From Paenibacillus borealis (GTDB lineage: Bacteria; Bacillota; Bacilli; Paenibacillales; Paenibacillaceae): 64,000 nt of DNA. The stretch spans positions 7,068,001 to 7,132,000 of the forward strand of contig NZ_CP009285.1 in the NCBI RefSeq assembly GCF_000758665.1, written 5' to 3'. Both the position numbers and the translations under genes were made by a program. Position 1 is the stretch's first letter. Each line of letters starts with the position of its first letter. Shown here one piece after another: positions 9,768 to 19,000 of the stretch. A model generated the notes under the pieces. That model saw only the letters and a list, made by a program, of their open reading frames with translations. It made no database searches and was not told the DNA's origin.

Positions 9768-10565
9768 CTACTTCCCGTGACTCCCCCGCTGCCGCATCCC
9801 CTCAAATAAAAGGATCGTCGCTGCCATCGCAGCATTCAGCGATTCGGCGCGGCCGGCCATCGGGATGATGATGCTCTTATCGACAAGGGCTGCCGTCTCC
9901 GGTGAGATACCTTTACCTTCGCTGCCGATCAGCAGCCACTGGCTGCCCTGGAAATCATGGGTGTAGCAGGAATCTTCACCTGTCAGTGAAGTGCTGACCA
10001 GCAGCGCACCGCGTTCCCGCGCCTGCGGCAGAATCATGCCGAGGTCTCCCTCCACCACCGGAAGATGGAACATCGAGCCCATCGTGGAACGGATGGTCTT
10101 CGGATTGAAGAGATCGGCGCAGCCTTGGCCGAGGATGACCCCGTCGGCACCCGCTGCATCGGCGCTGCGGATGATCGTGCCCACGTTGCCGGGGTCCTGG
10201 ACCCCGTCCAGCACGACAACCAGACTATCCGGCTTCGCCAGGATGGCCTCCACGCCCTGCTGCTCCTTGCGCACAACCGCAAACACCGGCTGCGGTGTAT
10301 TCGTGCTGCTGCACTTCGCAATCACCGCTGCTGACACGCCAATTACCTCCATGCCCTGAACGGCCTGAAGCAGAGGCTTCAGCTCGGACGGCATGCCTTT
10401 ATCCAGATCAAACGCCAGGCATTCCACATCTGCTTCTGCCTGCAGCGCCTCCTGCACCAGATGAATGCCTTCCACGATATATTTACCGGATTTGTCGCGG
10501 TGCTTCTTCTCCTGCAGTCCGGCCCATTCCTTCACCCGCGTATTCTGCGGCGACATAATTTCCAT
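9768..10565 (-). CDS. TrmH/SpoU-family RNA 2'-O-methyltransferase
   Basis: This predicted RNA ribose methyltransferase (265 residues) uses S-adenosylmethionine. An N-terminal substrate-binding domain (EGIHLVQEAL motif) precedes the SPOUT knot domain with the three usual motifs: DGVQDPGNVGTIIRSADAAG, LLIGSEGKGIS and IPMAGRAESLNAAMA. The exact RNA target (23S rRNA or tRNA) cannot be assigned. It is monocistronic on the minus strand with a terminator after it. Confidence 0.93.
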   Translation of the reverse strand: MEIMSPQNTRVKEWAGLQEKKHRDKSGKYIVEGIHLVQEALQAEADVECLAFDLDKGMPSELKPLLQAVQGMEVIGVSAAVIAKCSSTNTPQPVFAVVRKEQQGVEAILAKPDSLVVVLDGVQDPGNVGTIIRSADAAGADGVILGQGCADLFNPKTIRSTMGSMFHLPVVEGDLGMILPQARERGALLVSTSLTGEDSCYTHDFQGSQWLLIGSEGKGISPETAALVDKSIIIPMAGRAESLNAAMAATILLFEGMRQRGSHGK

Positions 10566-10640
10566 GAGGTCCTACCTTTCTGTTGCTTGCAGATTCCTGA
10601 TCTTAAGTATGCTAAACCAACCGGGCGACTTAACTGTAGT

Positions 10641-10752
10641 TAGTACAACTAAAAACAGACTTTCCGCAGCAAATCCCCTTTTAACTGGAGTCTGTACAAC
10701 TAAAAGTAGCAGTTTGAGTAAAACTCCGCCATTTGTGTGATTTTAGTTGTAC
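10641..10752. repeat. Cluster of GTACAACTAAAA intergenic repeats
   Basis: Within the 302-base gene-free stretch 10566-10867, the motif GTACAACTAAAA occurs at 10643 and 10694 and again inverted (TTTTAGTTGTAC) at 10741. The first copy sits in its own inverted repeat (TTAGTACAACTAA). Spacing is about 50 bases. It has no coding potential and looks like a short dispersed intergenic repeat family. Confidence 0.65.
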
Positions 10753-10867
10753 CAGATACATCTATTTGCAAATAACGGATTAATTCATTTAAAATAACTG
10801 CACAAAATACAATTAACCTTACCTGTACCTGTATCTATGTCTGTGTCTGTACTCACTCATACTTCCC

Positions 10868-11527
10868 CTATTGATAAGCCATTTCCAGCTTCGTCAGGTT
10901 GTCCTTCCGGCCGACGATGACAAGTACATCGCCCTCGCTCAGACGATCCTCCGCTCTGGGGGAAATATTCATTTCCTCTCCCCGGCGGATGGCCATTACG
11001 TTACAGCCATATTTGGCACGAATGTTAAGCTCCTGCAGATTCTTGCCCAGCATCGGCCCGGAGACCTTCATATCCAGGATGCTGTAATCCGGTGACAGCT
11101 CTATATAATCGAGGATGTTCGGCGAGGCCAGATGATGCGCCACCCTGAGGCCCATATCCCGTTCAGGGTAGATTACCTTATCCGCCCCGATTTTACTCAG
11201 AACCTTGCCGTGCAGCTCGCTTTTGGCCTTAACCAGAATCGCAGGCACGCCGAGATCCTTCAAGATCAGCGTGGTTAGAATACTGGCCTGAATATCTTCG
11301 CCAATCGCGACAACGACCACATCGAAGTTACGGATTCCGAGTGCACGAAGTGCCTCTTCATCTGTGGAATCCGCCGATACGGCATGAGTAACAATATTCG
11401 AGATTTCCTGGGTGCGCTGCTCATCCGCATCAATGGCCAGTACATCAAAGCCCATACCGCTGAGCGCTTTGGCTACACTTGAGCCGAAACGTCCCATTCC
11501 GATGACGGCATATTGTTTTTTTGCCAT
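10868..11527 (-). CDS. ktrA: KtrA/TrkA-type potassium channel gating subunit
   Basis: This cytoplasmic RCK protein (219 residues) gates a KtrB-type potassium channel. The N-terminal Rossmann domain starts YAVIGMGRFGSSVAKAL, the nucleotide-binding glycine motif, and has acidic D at the end of strand 2 (LAIDADE). A TrkA_C domain follows from about residue 135. The start is ATG 11527, with GGGAGGT 9 bases upstream; the longer frame to 11575 runs over the predicted -10. No KtrB gene is in the window, so its membrane partner is elsewhere, as is common. KtrA versus KtrC cannot be separated by eye. Confidence 0.9.
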   Translation of the reverse strand: MAKKQYAVIGMGRFGSSVAKALSGMGFDVLAIDADEQRTQEISNIVTHAVSADSTDEEALRALGIRNFDVVVVAIGEDIQASILTTLILKDLGVPAILVKAKSELHGKVLSKIGADKVIYPERDMGLRVAHHLASPNILDYIELSPDYSILDMKVSGPMLGKNLQELNIRAKYGCNVMAIRRGEEMNISPRAEDRLSEGDVLVIVGRKDNLTKLEMAYQ

Positions 11528-11565
11528 AATTGTTGTACCTCCCGCCCGCATTTCGCATCTCAAAC

Positions 11566-11574
11566 AGTATAGCA
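11566..11574 (-). promoter_or_regulatory. Extended -10 promoter for ktrA
   Basis: On the minus strand the sequence reads TGCTATACT, an extended -10 (TGn plus TATACT). It lies about 40 bases upstream of the chosen ATG. No convincing -35 is seen, as is usual for extended -10 promoters. Confidence 0.5.
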
Positions 11575-11629
11575 TAAGCCGTTATAAACTTGAATTTTCA
11601 GCACTGCCGCAGGGCACCTTATAAAGAGC

Positions 11630-11715
11630 CTATGCTAACAAAACTTAAGCCCACGCTCCCGAAGCCAGTTTTGCGAAGCTGACCCAGGAAGCCTAAGCTA
11701 ACAAAACTTTTAGGA
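11630..11715 (+). repeat. Dispersed repeat supplying the sspI ribosome binding site
   Basis: The motif GCTAACAAAACTT occurs twice (around 11633 and 11697), and AGTTTTGCGAAGCTGAC lies between the copies. The second copy ends ACTTTTAGGAGGT, the ribosome binding site of sspI. The same building blocks recur upstream of liaF (20736-20815), so this is a small dispersed element that carries a Shine-Dalgarno sequence. Confidence 0.55.
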
Positions 11716-11723
11716 GGTCGATT

Positions 11724-11960
11724 ATGCCAGTCACCATTGATTTGCGCCAGGCTATTGTACACAAGATTCACGGACAGACCGAAGAAGGTCTGCGGGAAGT
11801 GATCGAGAATTCCGTGGACGGGCCGGAAGCCGCGCTTCCCGGACTCGGCGTTGTCTTCGAAATGATCTGGAAGGACCTTGATCCCGCCAAGCAGGACCGG
11901 GTACTCTCCATGCTGCACAGACATCTGGAGAAGCTTACGCCAGGGTCCATAACCTCCTAA
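11724..11960 (+). CDS. sspI: Small acid-soluble spore protein SspI
   Basis: This 78-residue protein matches the minor spore protein SspI. Recognisable family blocks are DLRQAIVHKIHGQTEEGL, LPGLGVVFEMIWK and a C-terminal charged helix. SspI is a forespore-made minor spore protein, not one of the alpha/beta DNA-binding SASPs. The start ATG follows AGGAGGTCGATT. Expression from a SigG promoter would be expected, but I see no clear SigG consensus upstream. It is monocistronic and ends at a strong terminator. Confidence 0.9.
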   Translation: MPVTIDLRQAIVHKIHGQTEEGLREVIENSVDGPEAALPGLGVVFEMIWKDLDPAKQDRVLSMLHRHLEKLTPGSITS

Positions 11961-11976
11961 AGAGGTTCATTCCGCC

Positions 11977-12028
11977 AAAAACCTCCGCTATCCACCGTGC
12001 AAGCTGCACAGTGGAGGCGGAGGTTTTT
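11977..12028. terminator. Bidirectional terminator between sspI and prfC
   Basis: Arms AAAAACCTCCGC (11977-11988) and GCGGAGGTTTTT (12017-12028) pair perfectly, with a second inner hairpin (GTGCAAGCTGCAC) in the loop. U tracts exist on both strands, so it can end sspI on the plus strand and prfC on the minus strand. Confidence 0.85.
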
Positions 12029-12080
12029 ATTACATAACAATCGAATAAGCCGTCAGCTTATCCTACTTCAACTGTACTTT

Positions 12081-13667
12081 TCAAGGCGCGGTTTCGAGGA
12101 ACTTGGCCGTCGGATTCTTCTCCATCGCGGTCCGCATGGCGTATTCATTCTCGAACAGCACCACATAATTGCCCTTCTTGTCGGTAACCAGTGTGGAGTT
12201 AATCCGGAATTTGCTAGCGTCCGGCTTATTATCATCCACAATCCAGCGCGCGAACTGGTAGCTCATCCGCTGCAGCTGGACATCTACGCCGTACTCGCCC
12301 TTCATGCGGTACTCGAACACCTCAAACTGCAGCTGTCCGACAACACCCAGCAGGATATCATCGAAGTTAACGGTGCGGAACACCTGGATCATGCCCTCTT
12401 CAGTTAACTGGTCAATGCCCTTCTGGAACTGCTTCGATTTCAGCGCATTCTTAATGCTCACTTTGGAGAAAATCTCCGGCGAGAACGTCGGCAGCTCATC
12501 GAATTCGATATCCCCTGCCTGGCTCAGCGTATCGCCAATCCGGAAGATACCCGGGTCAAACAGACCGATAATATCACCCGGATACGCTTCTTCGACAATA
12601 TCTCTATCCTGGGCCAGGAACTGCTGCGGCTGGGACAGCTTGATGTCTTTGCCGGCACGCACATGCTTCACACTCATGCCACGCTCGAACTTGCCGGACA
12701 CAATGCGCAGGAAGGCAATGCGGTCACGGTGAGCCGGGTTCATGTTAGCCTGGATTTTGAACACATAGCCGGTGAATTTCTCATTTGTCGGTTCAACAGA
12801 TCCAGCTGTACTGCGGCGCGGTTCTGGCTTCGGTGCAAGATCCAGGAAGTTATCCAGGAAGGTCTGCACCCCGAAGTTATTGATCGCACTGCCGAAGAAT
12901 ACCGGGGTAATCTCTCCGCGGAGTACTTTCTCATAGTCAAACGGATCGCCCGCTACATCCAGCAGCTCCAGATCCGCACATAATTGGTCATGCAGGTATT
13001 CTCCGGCCATCTCGCGGATGATCGGGTCGCGGTAGCTTTCCACTTTTTGTACTCTGATCACGGAATGATCGTCGCCCTGGAACAGCTCAACCTGATTCTT
13101 CATCCGGTCGTATACGCCGCACAGCTCGCGGCCCATACCGATCGGCCAGTTCATCGGCACAGAGCGGATACCCAGTACATTCTCCAGCTCTTCCATCAGC
13201 TCAAATGGATTGCGGCCTTCACGGTCCAGCTTGTTGATGAAGGTGAAGATCGGAATGCCGCGTTTCGCACAGACCTGGAACAGCTTGATCGTCTGTGTTT
13301 CCACACCCTTGGCGACGTCGATCAGCATGACCGCGCTGTCAGCCGCAGTCAGCGTACGGTAAGTGTCCTCACTGAAATCCTGGTGACCCGGAGTATCCAG
13401 AATGTTCACCCGGTGATCCAGGTAATCAAACTGCATGACGGAAGAAGTGACGGAGATCCCGCGCTGCTTCTCAATTTCCATCCAGTCACTTGTGGCGTGC
13501 TTGCTTGCCTTACGGGCTTTGACTGTTCCTGCTAAGCGGATAGCGCCCCCAAAGAGGAGCAGTTTCTCGGTCAGCGTTGTTTTACCCGCATCCGGGTGGG
13601 AAATAATCGCAAAGGTTCTGCGTTTGTCTACTTCACTCTGAAGCTTGTGGTCCTGTGCCTTATTCAT
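12081..13667 (-). CDS. prfC: Peptide chain release factor 3
   Basis: RF3 is a translational GTPase that removes RF1/RF2 from the ribosome after termination. The protein (528 residues, full family length) has the P-loop SHPDAGKTT (about 23-31), G2/G3 motifs with DTPGHQDFSEDTYR, the G4 motif NKLD, an EF-Tu-like domain 2 and the RF3 C-terminal domain. The DFSEDTYRTL stretch is typical of RF3 rather than EF-G. It is a single gene on the minus strand with its own terminator. Confidence 0.96.
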   Translation of the reverse strand: MNKAQDHKLQSEVDKRRTFAIISHPDAGKTTLTEKLLLFGGAIRLAGTVKARKASKHATSDWMEIEKQRGISVTSSVMQFDYLDHRVNILDTPGHQDFSEDTYRTLTAADSAVMLIDVAKGVETQTIKLFQVCAKRGIPIFTFINKLDREGRNPFELMEELENVLGIRSVPMNWPIGMGRELCGVYDRMKNQVELFQGDDHSVIRVQKVESYRDPIIREMAGEYLHDQLCADLELLDVAGDPFDYEKVLRGEITPVFFGSAINNFGVQTFLDNFLDLAPKPEPRRSTAGSVEPTNEKFTGYVFKIQANMNPAHRDRIAFLRIVSGKFERGMSVKHVRAGKDIKLSQPQQFLAQDRDIVEEAYPGDIIGLFDPGIFRIGDTLSQAGDIEFDELPTFSPEIFSKVSIKNALKSKQFQKGIDQLTEEGMIQVFRTVNFDDILLGVVGQLQFEVFEYRMKGEYGVDVQLQRMSYQFARWIVDDNKPDASKFRINSTLVTDKKGNYVVLFENEYAMRTAMEKNPTAKFLETAP

Positions 13668-13858
13668 TACACATATCCCTTCATATATAAATTCATCCCT
13701 GCTTCTGCTTCAATTACCGGATTTCAATCAAATCGGTGCACTACTCATTTGTCCAGATCCTTTCACCTAGAATTCATCGTTACATCGTTGAAGTACGGTT
13801 TATAGGATAATTTATGGCGCCTTGCCTAGAAATTCTTTATTTTGAAAGCATCCTTTTT

Positions 13859-13867
13859 AGTATAGCA
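13859..13867 (-). promoter_or_regulatory. Possible extended -10 promoter for prfC
   Basis: The minus strand reads TGCTATACT here, the same extended -10 as upstream of ktrA, about 190 bases before the prfC start. The -35 is poor. Apart from this and the zwf terminator, I see nothing in the 382-base gap 13668-14049. Confidence 0.35.
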
Positions 13868-13990
13868 AAATCCGGCAAACATTATCTACAAAAAAGCTCC
13901 GTAAGTCAAATATCTTGCAATATTATGTGCAGAAACTCCGGCTTTGGCACAAAATCTGCTGAATAGTCCGCAGGAAACTCATTATTCCGC

Positions 13991-14025
13991 AAAAAGATCC
14001 CCCTGCAGCGATATGCAGAGGGATC
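13991..14025 (-). terminator. Terminator after zwf
   Basis: Arms 13996-14006 and 14015-14025 form an 11-base stem with one mismatch and an 8-base loop, followed on the minus strand by TTTTTGCGG. It lies 25 bases past the zwf stop codon. Confidence 0.8.
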
Positions 14026-14049
14026 TCTAACAGTTCTCTTATTCAGGGT

Positions 14050-15600
14050 CTAGCGGTTAACCTGCCATACCACATTATCTTCATCCTGGCCGTTGACCGG
14101 CCACCAGTGGAAGCCTTCTCCGGCAAGCAGCTGGTCGGCTTCGACCGGCCCCCAGGAACCGGCAGGATAGGAAGCCAGGTCATTGCTCTCTTCCTTCCAA
14201 GCCTTGGCGATACGGTCCACGAAGGACCAGGCCGAGGACACTTCATCCCAGCGGGTGAAGTAAGTGGAATCCCCGCGCGCAGCATCATGCAGCAGACGCT
14301 CATAAGCTTCCGGCGAGTTGATGCCGATCATGCAGCTCTGGCAGAAATCCATCGCCAGCGGCTGAATTTCCGATTCGGAGCCCGGCTTCTTGGCATTGAT
14401 CTTCACGTAGATGCCTTCCATCGGATTCACACGGATTACGAGCAGGTTCGGCTCCAGATTATGCTTTTGGCCCAGATAAACGTTGGTCGGCATTCCTTTG
14501 AACTCTACAACCACTTCCGTAGTCTTCACAGGCAGACGTTTGCCGGTACGGATGTAGAAGGGAACTCCTGCCCAGCGGAAGTTGTCTACAAATACACGGG
14601 CTGCGAAATACGTCTCCGTATTCGATTCCGGGTCCACCTTATCTTCCTGGCGGTAAGCCGGAAGGGTCTTGCCCTTGTAGAGCCCTTGCGTGTATTGACC
14701 GCGCACCACATTCTCGCGCACCTCTTCAGCCGTAGCATAAGGACGCAGCGAACGAAGCACTTTCACTTTCTCATCACGGATATCCTCAGCCAGCAGACGG
14801 CTTGGCGGTTCCATAGCGATCATTGTCAGCAGCTGCAGAATATGGTTCTGGCCCATATCGCGCAGTGCTCCGGCATGATCGTAATACCCTCCGCGCTCTT
14901 CCACACCCACGGTTTCCCCGAGTGTGATCTGAATGTTGGCGATATGCTTGTTGTTCCACAGCGGCTCGAAGAAGGCATTGGCGAACCGGATCACTTCAAT
15001 ATTCTGCACCATTTCCTTACCCAGGTAATGGTCAATCCGGTAAATCTCTTCTTCCTTGAACACCTGGCGGATTTGCTCGTTCAGCTGTTCAGCCGATTCC
15101 AGATTGTAGCCGAATGGCTTCTCGATCACCAGACGGTTCCAGCCTCTGGTCTGCAGCATGCCGCCAGCCTTCAGGTTGAAGGAGACACTGCCGAACAGTT
15201 CCGGTGCAAGTGCCAGATAGAACAAGCGGTTGCCCGGAATATGGAACTTCTCTTCGAGCGCCTCCGTCTGGGCATTAAGCTCACGGAAGCCGTCGATATT
15301 GTTGATGTCCAGAGACTTATATTCGAAATGCTGTACGAACTCGTTCCATTCCGCAGCATCTCCTGCCTGGTAGCGGCAGAACTCGCGGATGGATTCCTTC
15401 ACATCTTCCCGGAATTCATCCTGGGTACGGGGACGCCGAGCCACGCCAATTACCGCAAAATCATGTGTCAGCTTGCCTTCACGGTACAAACTGTAGATCG
15501 CCGGGAAAAGCTTACGCCGGGCTAGATCTCCGGTTGCCCCGAAGATAAAGAATACAGCACCGGGTGTATGCAGTGCATCAAGGGTTTGATTTTCAGCCAT
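14050..15600 (-). CDS. zwf: Glucose-6-phosphate 1-dehydrogenase
   Basis: Zwf oxidises glucose-6-phosphate to 6-phosphogluconolactone with NADP+, the entry step of the oxidative pentose phosphate pathway, in the cytoplasm. The 516-residue protein has the nucleotide-binding FGATGDLARRKLFPAIY motif near residue 19 and the active-site motif RIDHYLGKEMVQN. The substrate-binding C-terminal domain is complete, and the length is normal. It is a lone gene flanked by a terminator, with about 270 bases of non-coding DNA upstream. Confidence 0.97.
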   Translation of the reverse strand: MAENQTLDALHTPGAVFFIFGATGDLARRKLFPAIYSLYREGKLTHDFAVIGVARRPRTQDEFREDVKESIREFCRYQAGDAAEWNEFVQHFEYKSLDINNIDGFRELNAQTEALEEKFHIPGNRLFYLALAPELFGSVSFNLKAGGMLQTRGWNRLVIEKPFGYNLESAEQLNEQIRQVFKEEEIYRIDHYLGKEMVQNIEVIRFANAFFEPLWNNKHIANIQITLGETVGVEERGGYYDHAGALRDMGQNHILQLLTMIAMEPPSRLLAEDIRDEKVKVLRSLRPYATAEEVRENVVRGQYTQGLYKGKTLPAYRQEDKVDPESNTETYFAARVFVDNFRWAGVPFYIRTGKRLPVKTTEVVVEFKGMPTNVYLGQKHNLEPNLLVIRVNPMEGIYVKINAKKPGSESEIQPLAMDFCQSCMIGINSPEAYERLLHDAARGDSTYFTRWDEVSSAWSFVDRIAKAWKEESNDLASYPAGSWGPVEADQLLAGEGFHWWPVNGQDEDNVVWQVNR

Positions 15601-15818
15601 GGCTCCTCATCTCTCTGTATGTAATATAGTTGACATTCATTCTCAGCGCCGGTCGTGGTACAAAACACGCATGACGGCGTGATGTCATTTTATCATAAAC
15701 GCACTAAGGATGCTATCACATTCCTGACAGTTTTTCTCGGGATTTCGTAATTTTCCATTACTCTTTCTTATGCTTTCACATGTTCCCGCTTATACTACCG
15801 ATATTATACCGCCACGCC

Positions 15819-15853
15819 AAAAGCTCCGCAACGTGAAGCCGCCTGCGGAGCGA
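15819..15853 (-). terminator. Terminator after the YwmB-family gene
   Basis: Arms GCTCCGC (about 15821-15827) and GCGGAGC (about 15846-15852) pair around a GC-rich loop, and the minus strand continues GCTTTTGGCG. It lies just past the stop at 15873. Confidence 0.55.
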
Positions 15854-15872
15854 ACCCGGATAATCTCCGGCT

Positions 15873-16694
15873 TCAATATTCGATCGTAATCAGCGGAAGT
15901 CCGATGGTCACGCGGTTACTGTCCTCATTCCCGTCTCTGTGTACAGCCAGCTGGAGCGCAAGATCATGTCCGCCGCTGCTGACGGAACGCTGCAGGCCGG
16001 GTACACTATATGAACGGCTGGATGTAGTTTCATCTGTGTAGTTCTCTTCCGCGTGAATTCCGGGGAGCTGCGCTGCAAGATTCTGCTCTGTGGCCAGGAG
16101 CGCAGCCTGCGGTCCGCTCTGCTCCTTCCCCGCAGCCTGCAGCGAGACGTTCCATTCTGCAGCGATGCCCGCCTGAAGCATCGCCTTCCCGGCGTCATCT
16201 GCTGCTGCCGGAAGCTCCGGCGAGCCCAGGAGATCCGCCGTCTCGAAGGTGACAATGCAATAACTGCGTCCGCCGCCGAGGTCGCTCCAGAACAGGGAGA
16301 CCTGCGCTCCTCCACTGAGTTCTGCGGAGGAGCGGGAGGTCAGATGCCCGTCTTCATCCGTGCGGCTGACCTCACCAAGTCCGAGTTTGGAGGACAGGTC
16401 CCGTACAGTAGCGTCTGCCGAAGCTTCTCCGCTGTATTCTCCCTGCCACTTCAATACGAGCCGGAGCGGAGTTCCGGGGGCAGAAGCCCCGCGTCCGAGT
16501 GTAGTCAGCAGCGCCAGCGAATCCTCAAGCTCTCCCGCCACAGAAGAGGAAGCACTGACCGCAGATGCAGCAGATTCCCCCTGTAAGCTATTCCCTCCGG
16601 CTGTCCCCGCGCTGCGGAAACCGCTGAGCAGCATAACCGCCACACACAAGCCCGCCAGCACCAGTATCACTCTGCTCTGTCCTCTGTTCCCCAC
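15873..16694 (-). CDS. YwmB-family (TATA-box-binding-like fold) secreted protein
   Basis: This exported or membrane-anchored protein of unknown function has a hydrophobic N-terminal segment ([18 protein letters not shown]), a Ser/Ala-rich linker, and the DUF1779/YwmB domain ending in the family's tail [13 protein letters not shown]. YwmB proteins are found in spore formers. I choose the GTG at 16694, with GAGGGAG 8 bases upstream; a TTG at 16712 lacks a ribosome binding site. The codon composition is Ser/Ala-rich but otherwise ordinary. Confidence 0.78.
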   Translation of the reverse strand: MGNRGQSRVILVLAGLCVAVMLLSGFRSAGTAGGNSLQGESAASAVSASSSVAGELEDSLALLTTLGRGASAPGTPLRLVLKWQGEYSGEASADATVRDLSSKLGLGEVSRTDEDGHLTSRSSAELSGGAQVSLFWSDLGGGRSYCIVTFETADLLGSPELPAAADDAGKAMLQAGIAAEWNVSLQAAGKEQSGPQAALLATEQNLAAQLPGIHAEENYTDETTSSRSYSVPGLQRSVSSGGHDLALQLAVHRDGNEDSNRVTIGLPLITIEY

Positions 16695-16922
16695 TCTGCA
16701 TCTCCCTCTCAATCCGTTCTAGTAATCTACTAGACAGGATATCCAGCTTCAGAGAAAGATATACCCCGCAGAGAGAGACTGACCGAGACTCCCGATCCGG
16801 CAGCTGCATAGTTCACACCGAAAGTAATGAGATTTTAATCACTTCTATAGAGGTATTTATTAGTTTATATTTCCATTAATAGGATTCACATTATATTAAT
16901 ATAGAAGAGGTACACATACAGC

Positions 16923-18257
16923 ATGCTTAAAAAGTGGTTTCACCGAAACAGCGCTGACTTCCGGCTCATCAACGATCTGGTTGTCCCTATGCTTTTCCTT
17001 CAGATTCTCCAGCTACTCTTTCAACTCGGCGACCAGGCGATTATCGGCAGGCTTGGCGTTGAAGAATTTGCCGCAGTGGGCATCGCCTCATCTTTTATTT
17101 TTCTAATCACCGGAACGATCGGCATTCTGTGCGCGGCCTTCAACATCATCGGCGGAAGATTCTTCGGCAACAATGAGATTCCTAAGTTTGGCCAAGCTTT
17201 TAATACAAGCATGACAATGTCCATCATTATCGGCATCCTGTTCGAACTGCTGCTGTTAGGGACAGGCAAATGGATATTGGGCACGGTCTATGATCTGAAT
17301 TTCGCACCTGCCACTCATTATTTGTATATCAGCGGAATGACTATGGGCATGAATATGGTTCTGTTTAATTTCTCAGCCTATTTCAAGAACATCAACCAAG
17401 CCAAGCTGTTAACATTCAGTTTCGTGGCAGCAGGCATCGTGAATATATTCTTTGATTATGTGCTCGTCTTCGGCAAATGGGGATTTCCTGCGCTGGGTAT
17501 GAGCGGCGCCGCTGTCGGCTCTGTCGCAGGCTATGGTGCGAGCATTATAGTCTGCATCTATTTTTTCCGCAAAAGCAGCTTATTCAGCTTCTCCCTTCGG
17601 ATCAGCCGGCCCATTGCCAAGCAGCTGCTGAAACTTTATTTCCCCATGGCCCTTCAGGACCTTATTGAATACACTTTGTTTGCAATGGGCATCATGGCGA
17701 TCATCTCCAGAATGGAGTCTGAATTCATCGCGTCATACACCGTTGTGACCACTTTGCTTGAGATCATTATGATTCCGATGTACTGCTTCGCAAGCAGCTG
17801 TATGACAATTACCGCGAAGGCCTACGGCAAGCAGCAAGCGGGGTACACCAAATATTCGTATTTGTCGCTCCAGCTTATGTTAATATTCAGTATTCCGCTA
17901 ACCTTGATCGTGATCTCCTTCTCCTATCCGCTTATTGCCATCATCACTGACAAAGCTGTTGTTATTTCACTAGTGGAACATGTTCTTCCGCTGGCGCTGG
18001 CGCTGAATCTGATGAACGGGCTGCAGATGATTATGCGTTCCACCCTGCAGGCGATTGATCTGGAGAAGTGGGTGCTTGTGTACTCGGGGGTGGTGTATGC
18101 AGTGTCCCTGGTGATCATTTATGTATGTATCCGGAAGCTCGAATTAACCGGTGTCTATCTCGGGTTTGGGTTAAGTTATCTGCTCTTATCCTTAGGTTAT
18201 GTATACAAACTGCAAGGACGCGAGCCTTACGCGCACGCAAAAACACTTTCAAGATAA
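16923..18257 (+). CDS. MATE-family multidrug or sodium-coupled exporter
   Basis: This polytopic membrane protein (444 residues, about 12 hydrophobic segments) belongs to the MATE family, in which two homologous six-helix halves exchange Na+ or H+ for organic cations. It starts LINDLVVPMLFLQILQLLFQLGDQAIIGRLGVEEFAAVGIASS, the usual first-helix region with D and G in place. Substrates are unknown. It is convergent with liaR on the opposite strand. A stem formed by CACTTTCAAGA (around 18246) and TCTTGAAAGTG (around 18290) follows the stop without a clear U tract. Confidence 0.92.
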   Translation: MLKKWFHRNSADFRLINDLVVPMLFLQILQLLFQLGDQAIIGRLGVEEFAAVGIASSFIFLITGTIGILCAAFNIIGGRFFGNNEIPKFGQAFNTSMTMSIIIGILFELLLLGTGKWILGTVYDLNFAPATHYLYISGMTMGMNMVLFNFSAYFKNINQAKLLTFSFVAAGIVNIFFDYVLVFGKWGFPALGMSGAAVGSVAGYGASIIVCIYFFRKSSLFSFSLRISRPIAKQLLKLYFPMALQDLIEYTLFAMGIMAIISRMESEFIASYTVVTTLLEIIMIPMYCFASSCMTITAKAYGKQQAGYTKYSYLSLQLMLIFSIPLTLIVISFSYPLIAIITDKAVVISLVEHVLPLALALNLMNGLQMIMRSTLQAIDLEKWVLVYSGVVYAVSLVIIYVCIRKLELTGVYLGFGLSYLLLSLGYVYKLQGREPYAHAKTLSR

Positions 18258-18325
18258 TCCCCGTCCTTCCCAGGCCAGGGCTGATTTCTCTTGAAAGTGC
18301 GTAATGGCTTCTATGGTCTATGGCT

Positions 18326-18985
18326 TTATTCCGCCAGTCCATTCTTATATGCATAAATAGCCGCCTGGGTCCGGTCTTCGACGCCCAGCTTGGCAAGAAT
18401 ATTCGTGACATGGAATTTCACTGTCTTGATTCCAATAATTAATTGATCGGCAATATCCTGATTGGATTTGCCCTTGGCCAGCAGCTTCAGCACTTCCATC
18501 TCGCGTTCGGTAAGCTCTTTGTAGGCCGGGGATTCACCTCTGGCATTCGAGCGGAACCGGTTCATCATTTTGGAAGCCACCTGTGATTCCAGCACCGACT
18601 GGCCTCTTGCGGCAGCCCGGATCGCATCCGCAACTTCACTGGCCCGCGAGGTTTTGAGCAGATAGCTGAACGCGCCAGCCTCAATGACCGGATACATTTT
18701 CTCATCATCCAAATAACTGGTCAGCACTATGACTTTGCAGTCCGGGTACAGCTTCAGCAGCTGTCTTGTCGTTTCAATCCCGTCCATGCCGTCCATTACC
18801 AGATCCATCAGCACCACATCCGGATTATATTCCTGTGCCAGCCGGATTCCTTCTTCGCCGCTTCCGGCTTCACCTACGACTTCAATGCCATCCTCGGTGC
18901 CAAGCACCGCAGCAAGTCCGATCCGGACCATTTCGTGATCGTCCACCAGCAGGACCTTGATCGCTTCCGCTTCCTCCATCTCCAT
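18326..18985 (-). CDS. liaR: LiaR-type response regulator
   Basis: This NarL/FixJ-family regulator (219 residues) is the output of the LiaFSR cell-envelope stress system. The receiver domain holds VDDHEMVRIGL and phospho-acceptor D61 (VVLMDLVMDGMDG). The C-terminal LuxR HTH reads LTEREMEVLKLLAKGKSNQDIA. It is the last gene of the liaF-liaS-liaR block, 15 bases after liaS. LiaR of Bacillus activates the liaIH operon when lipid II-targeting antibiotics perturb the envelope; the adjacent PspA genes fit that role here. Confidence 0.92.
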   Translation of the reverse strand: MEMEEAEAIKVLLVDDHEMVRIGLAAVLGTEDGIEVVGEAGSGEEGIRLAQEYNPDVVLMDLVMDGMDGIETTRQLLKLYPDCKVIVLTSYLDDEKMYPVIEAGAFSYLLKTSRASEVADAIRAAARGQSVLESQVASKMMNRFRSNARGESPAYKELTEREMEVLKLLAKGKSNQDIADQLIIGIKTVKFHVTNILAKLGVEDRTQAAIYAYKNGLAE

Positions 18986-19000
18986 GGTTACCCTTGCCCC

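Noticed and set aside
14107..15525. 472-codon plus-strand frame across zwf
   Set aside because: It is antisense to a complete, conserved zwf. The protein has no recognisable domain.
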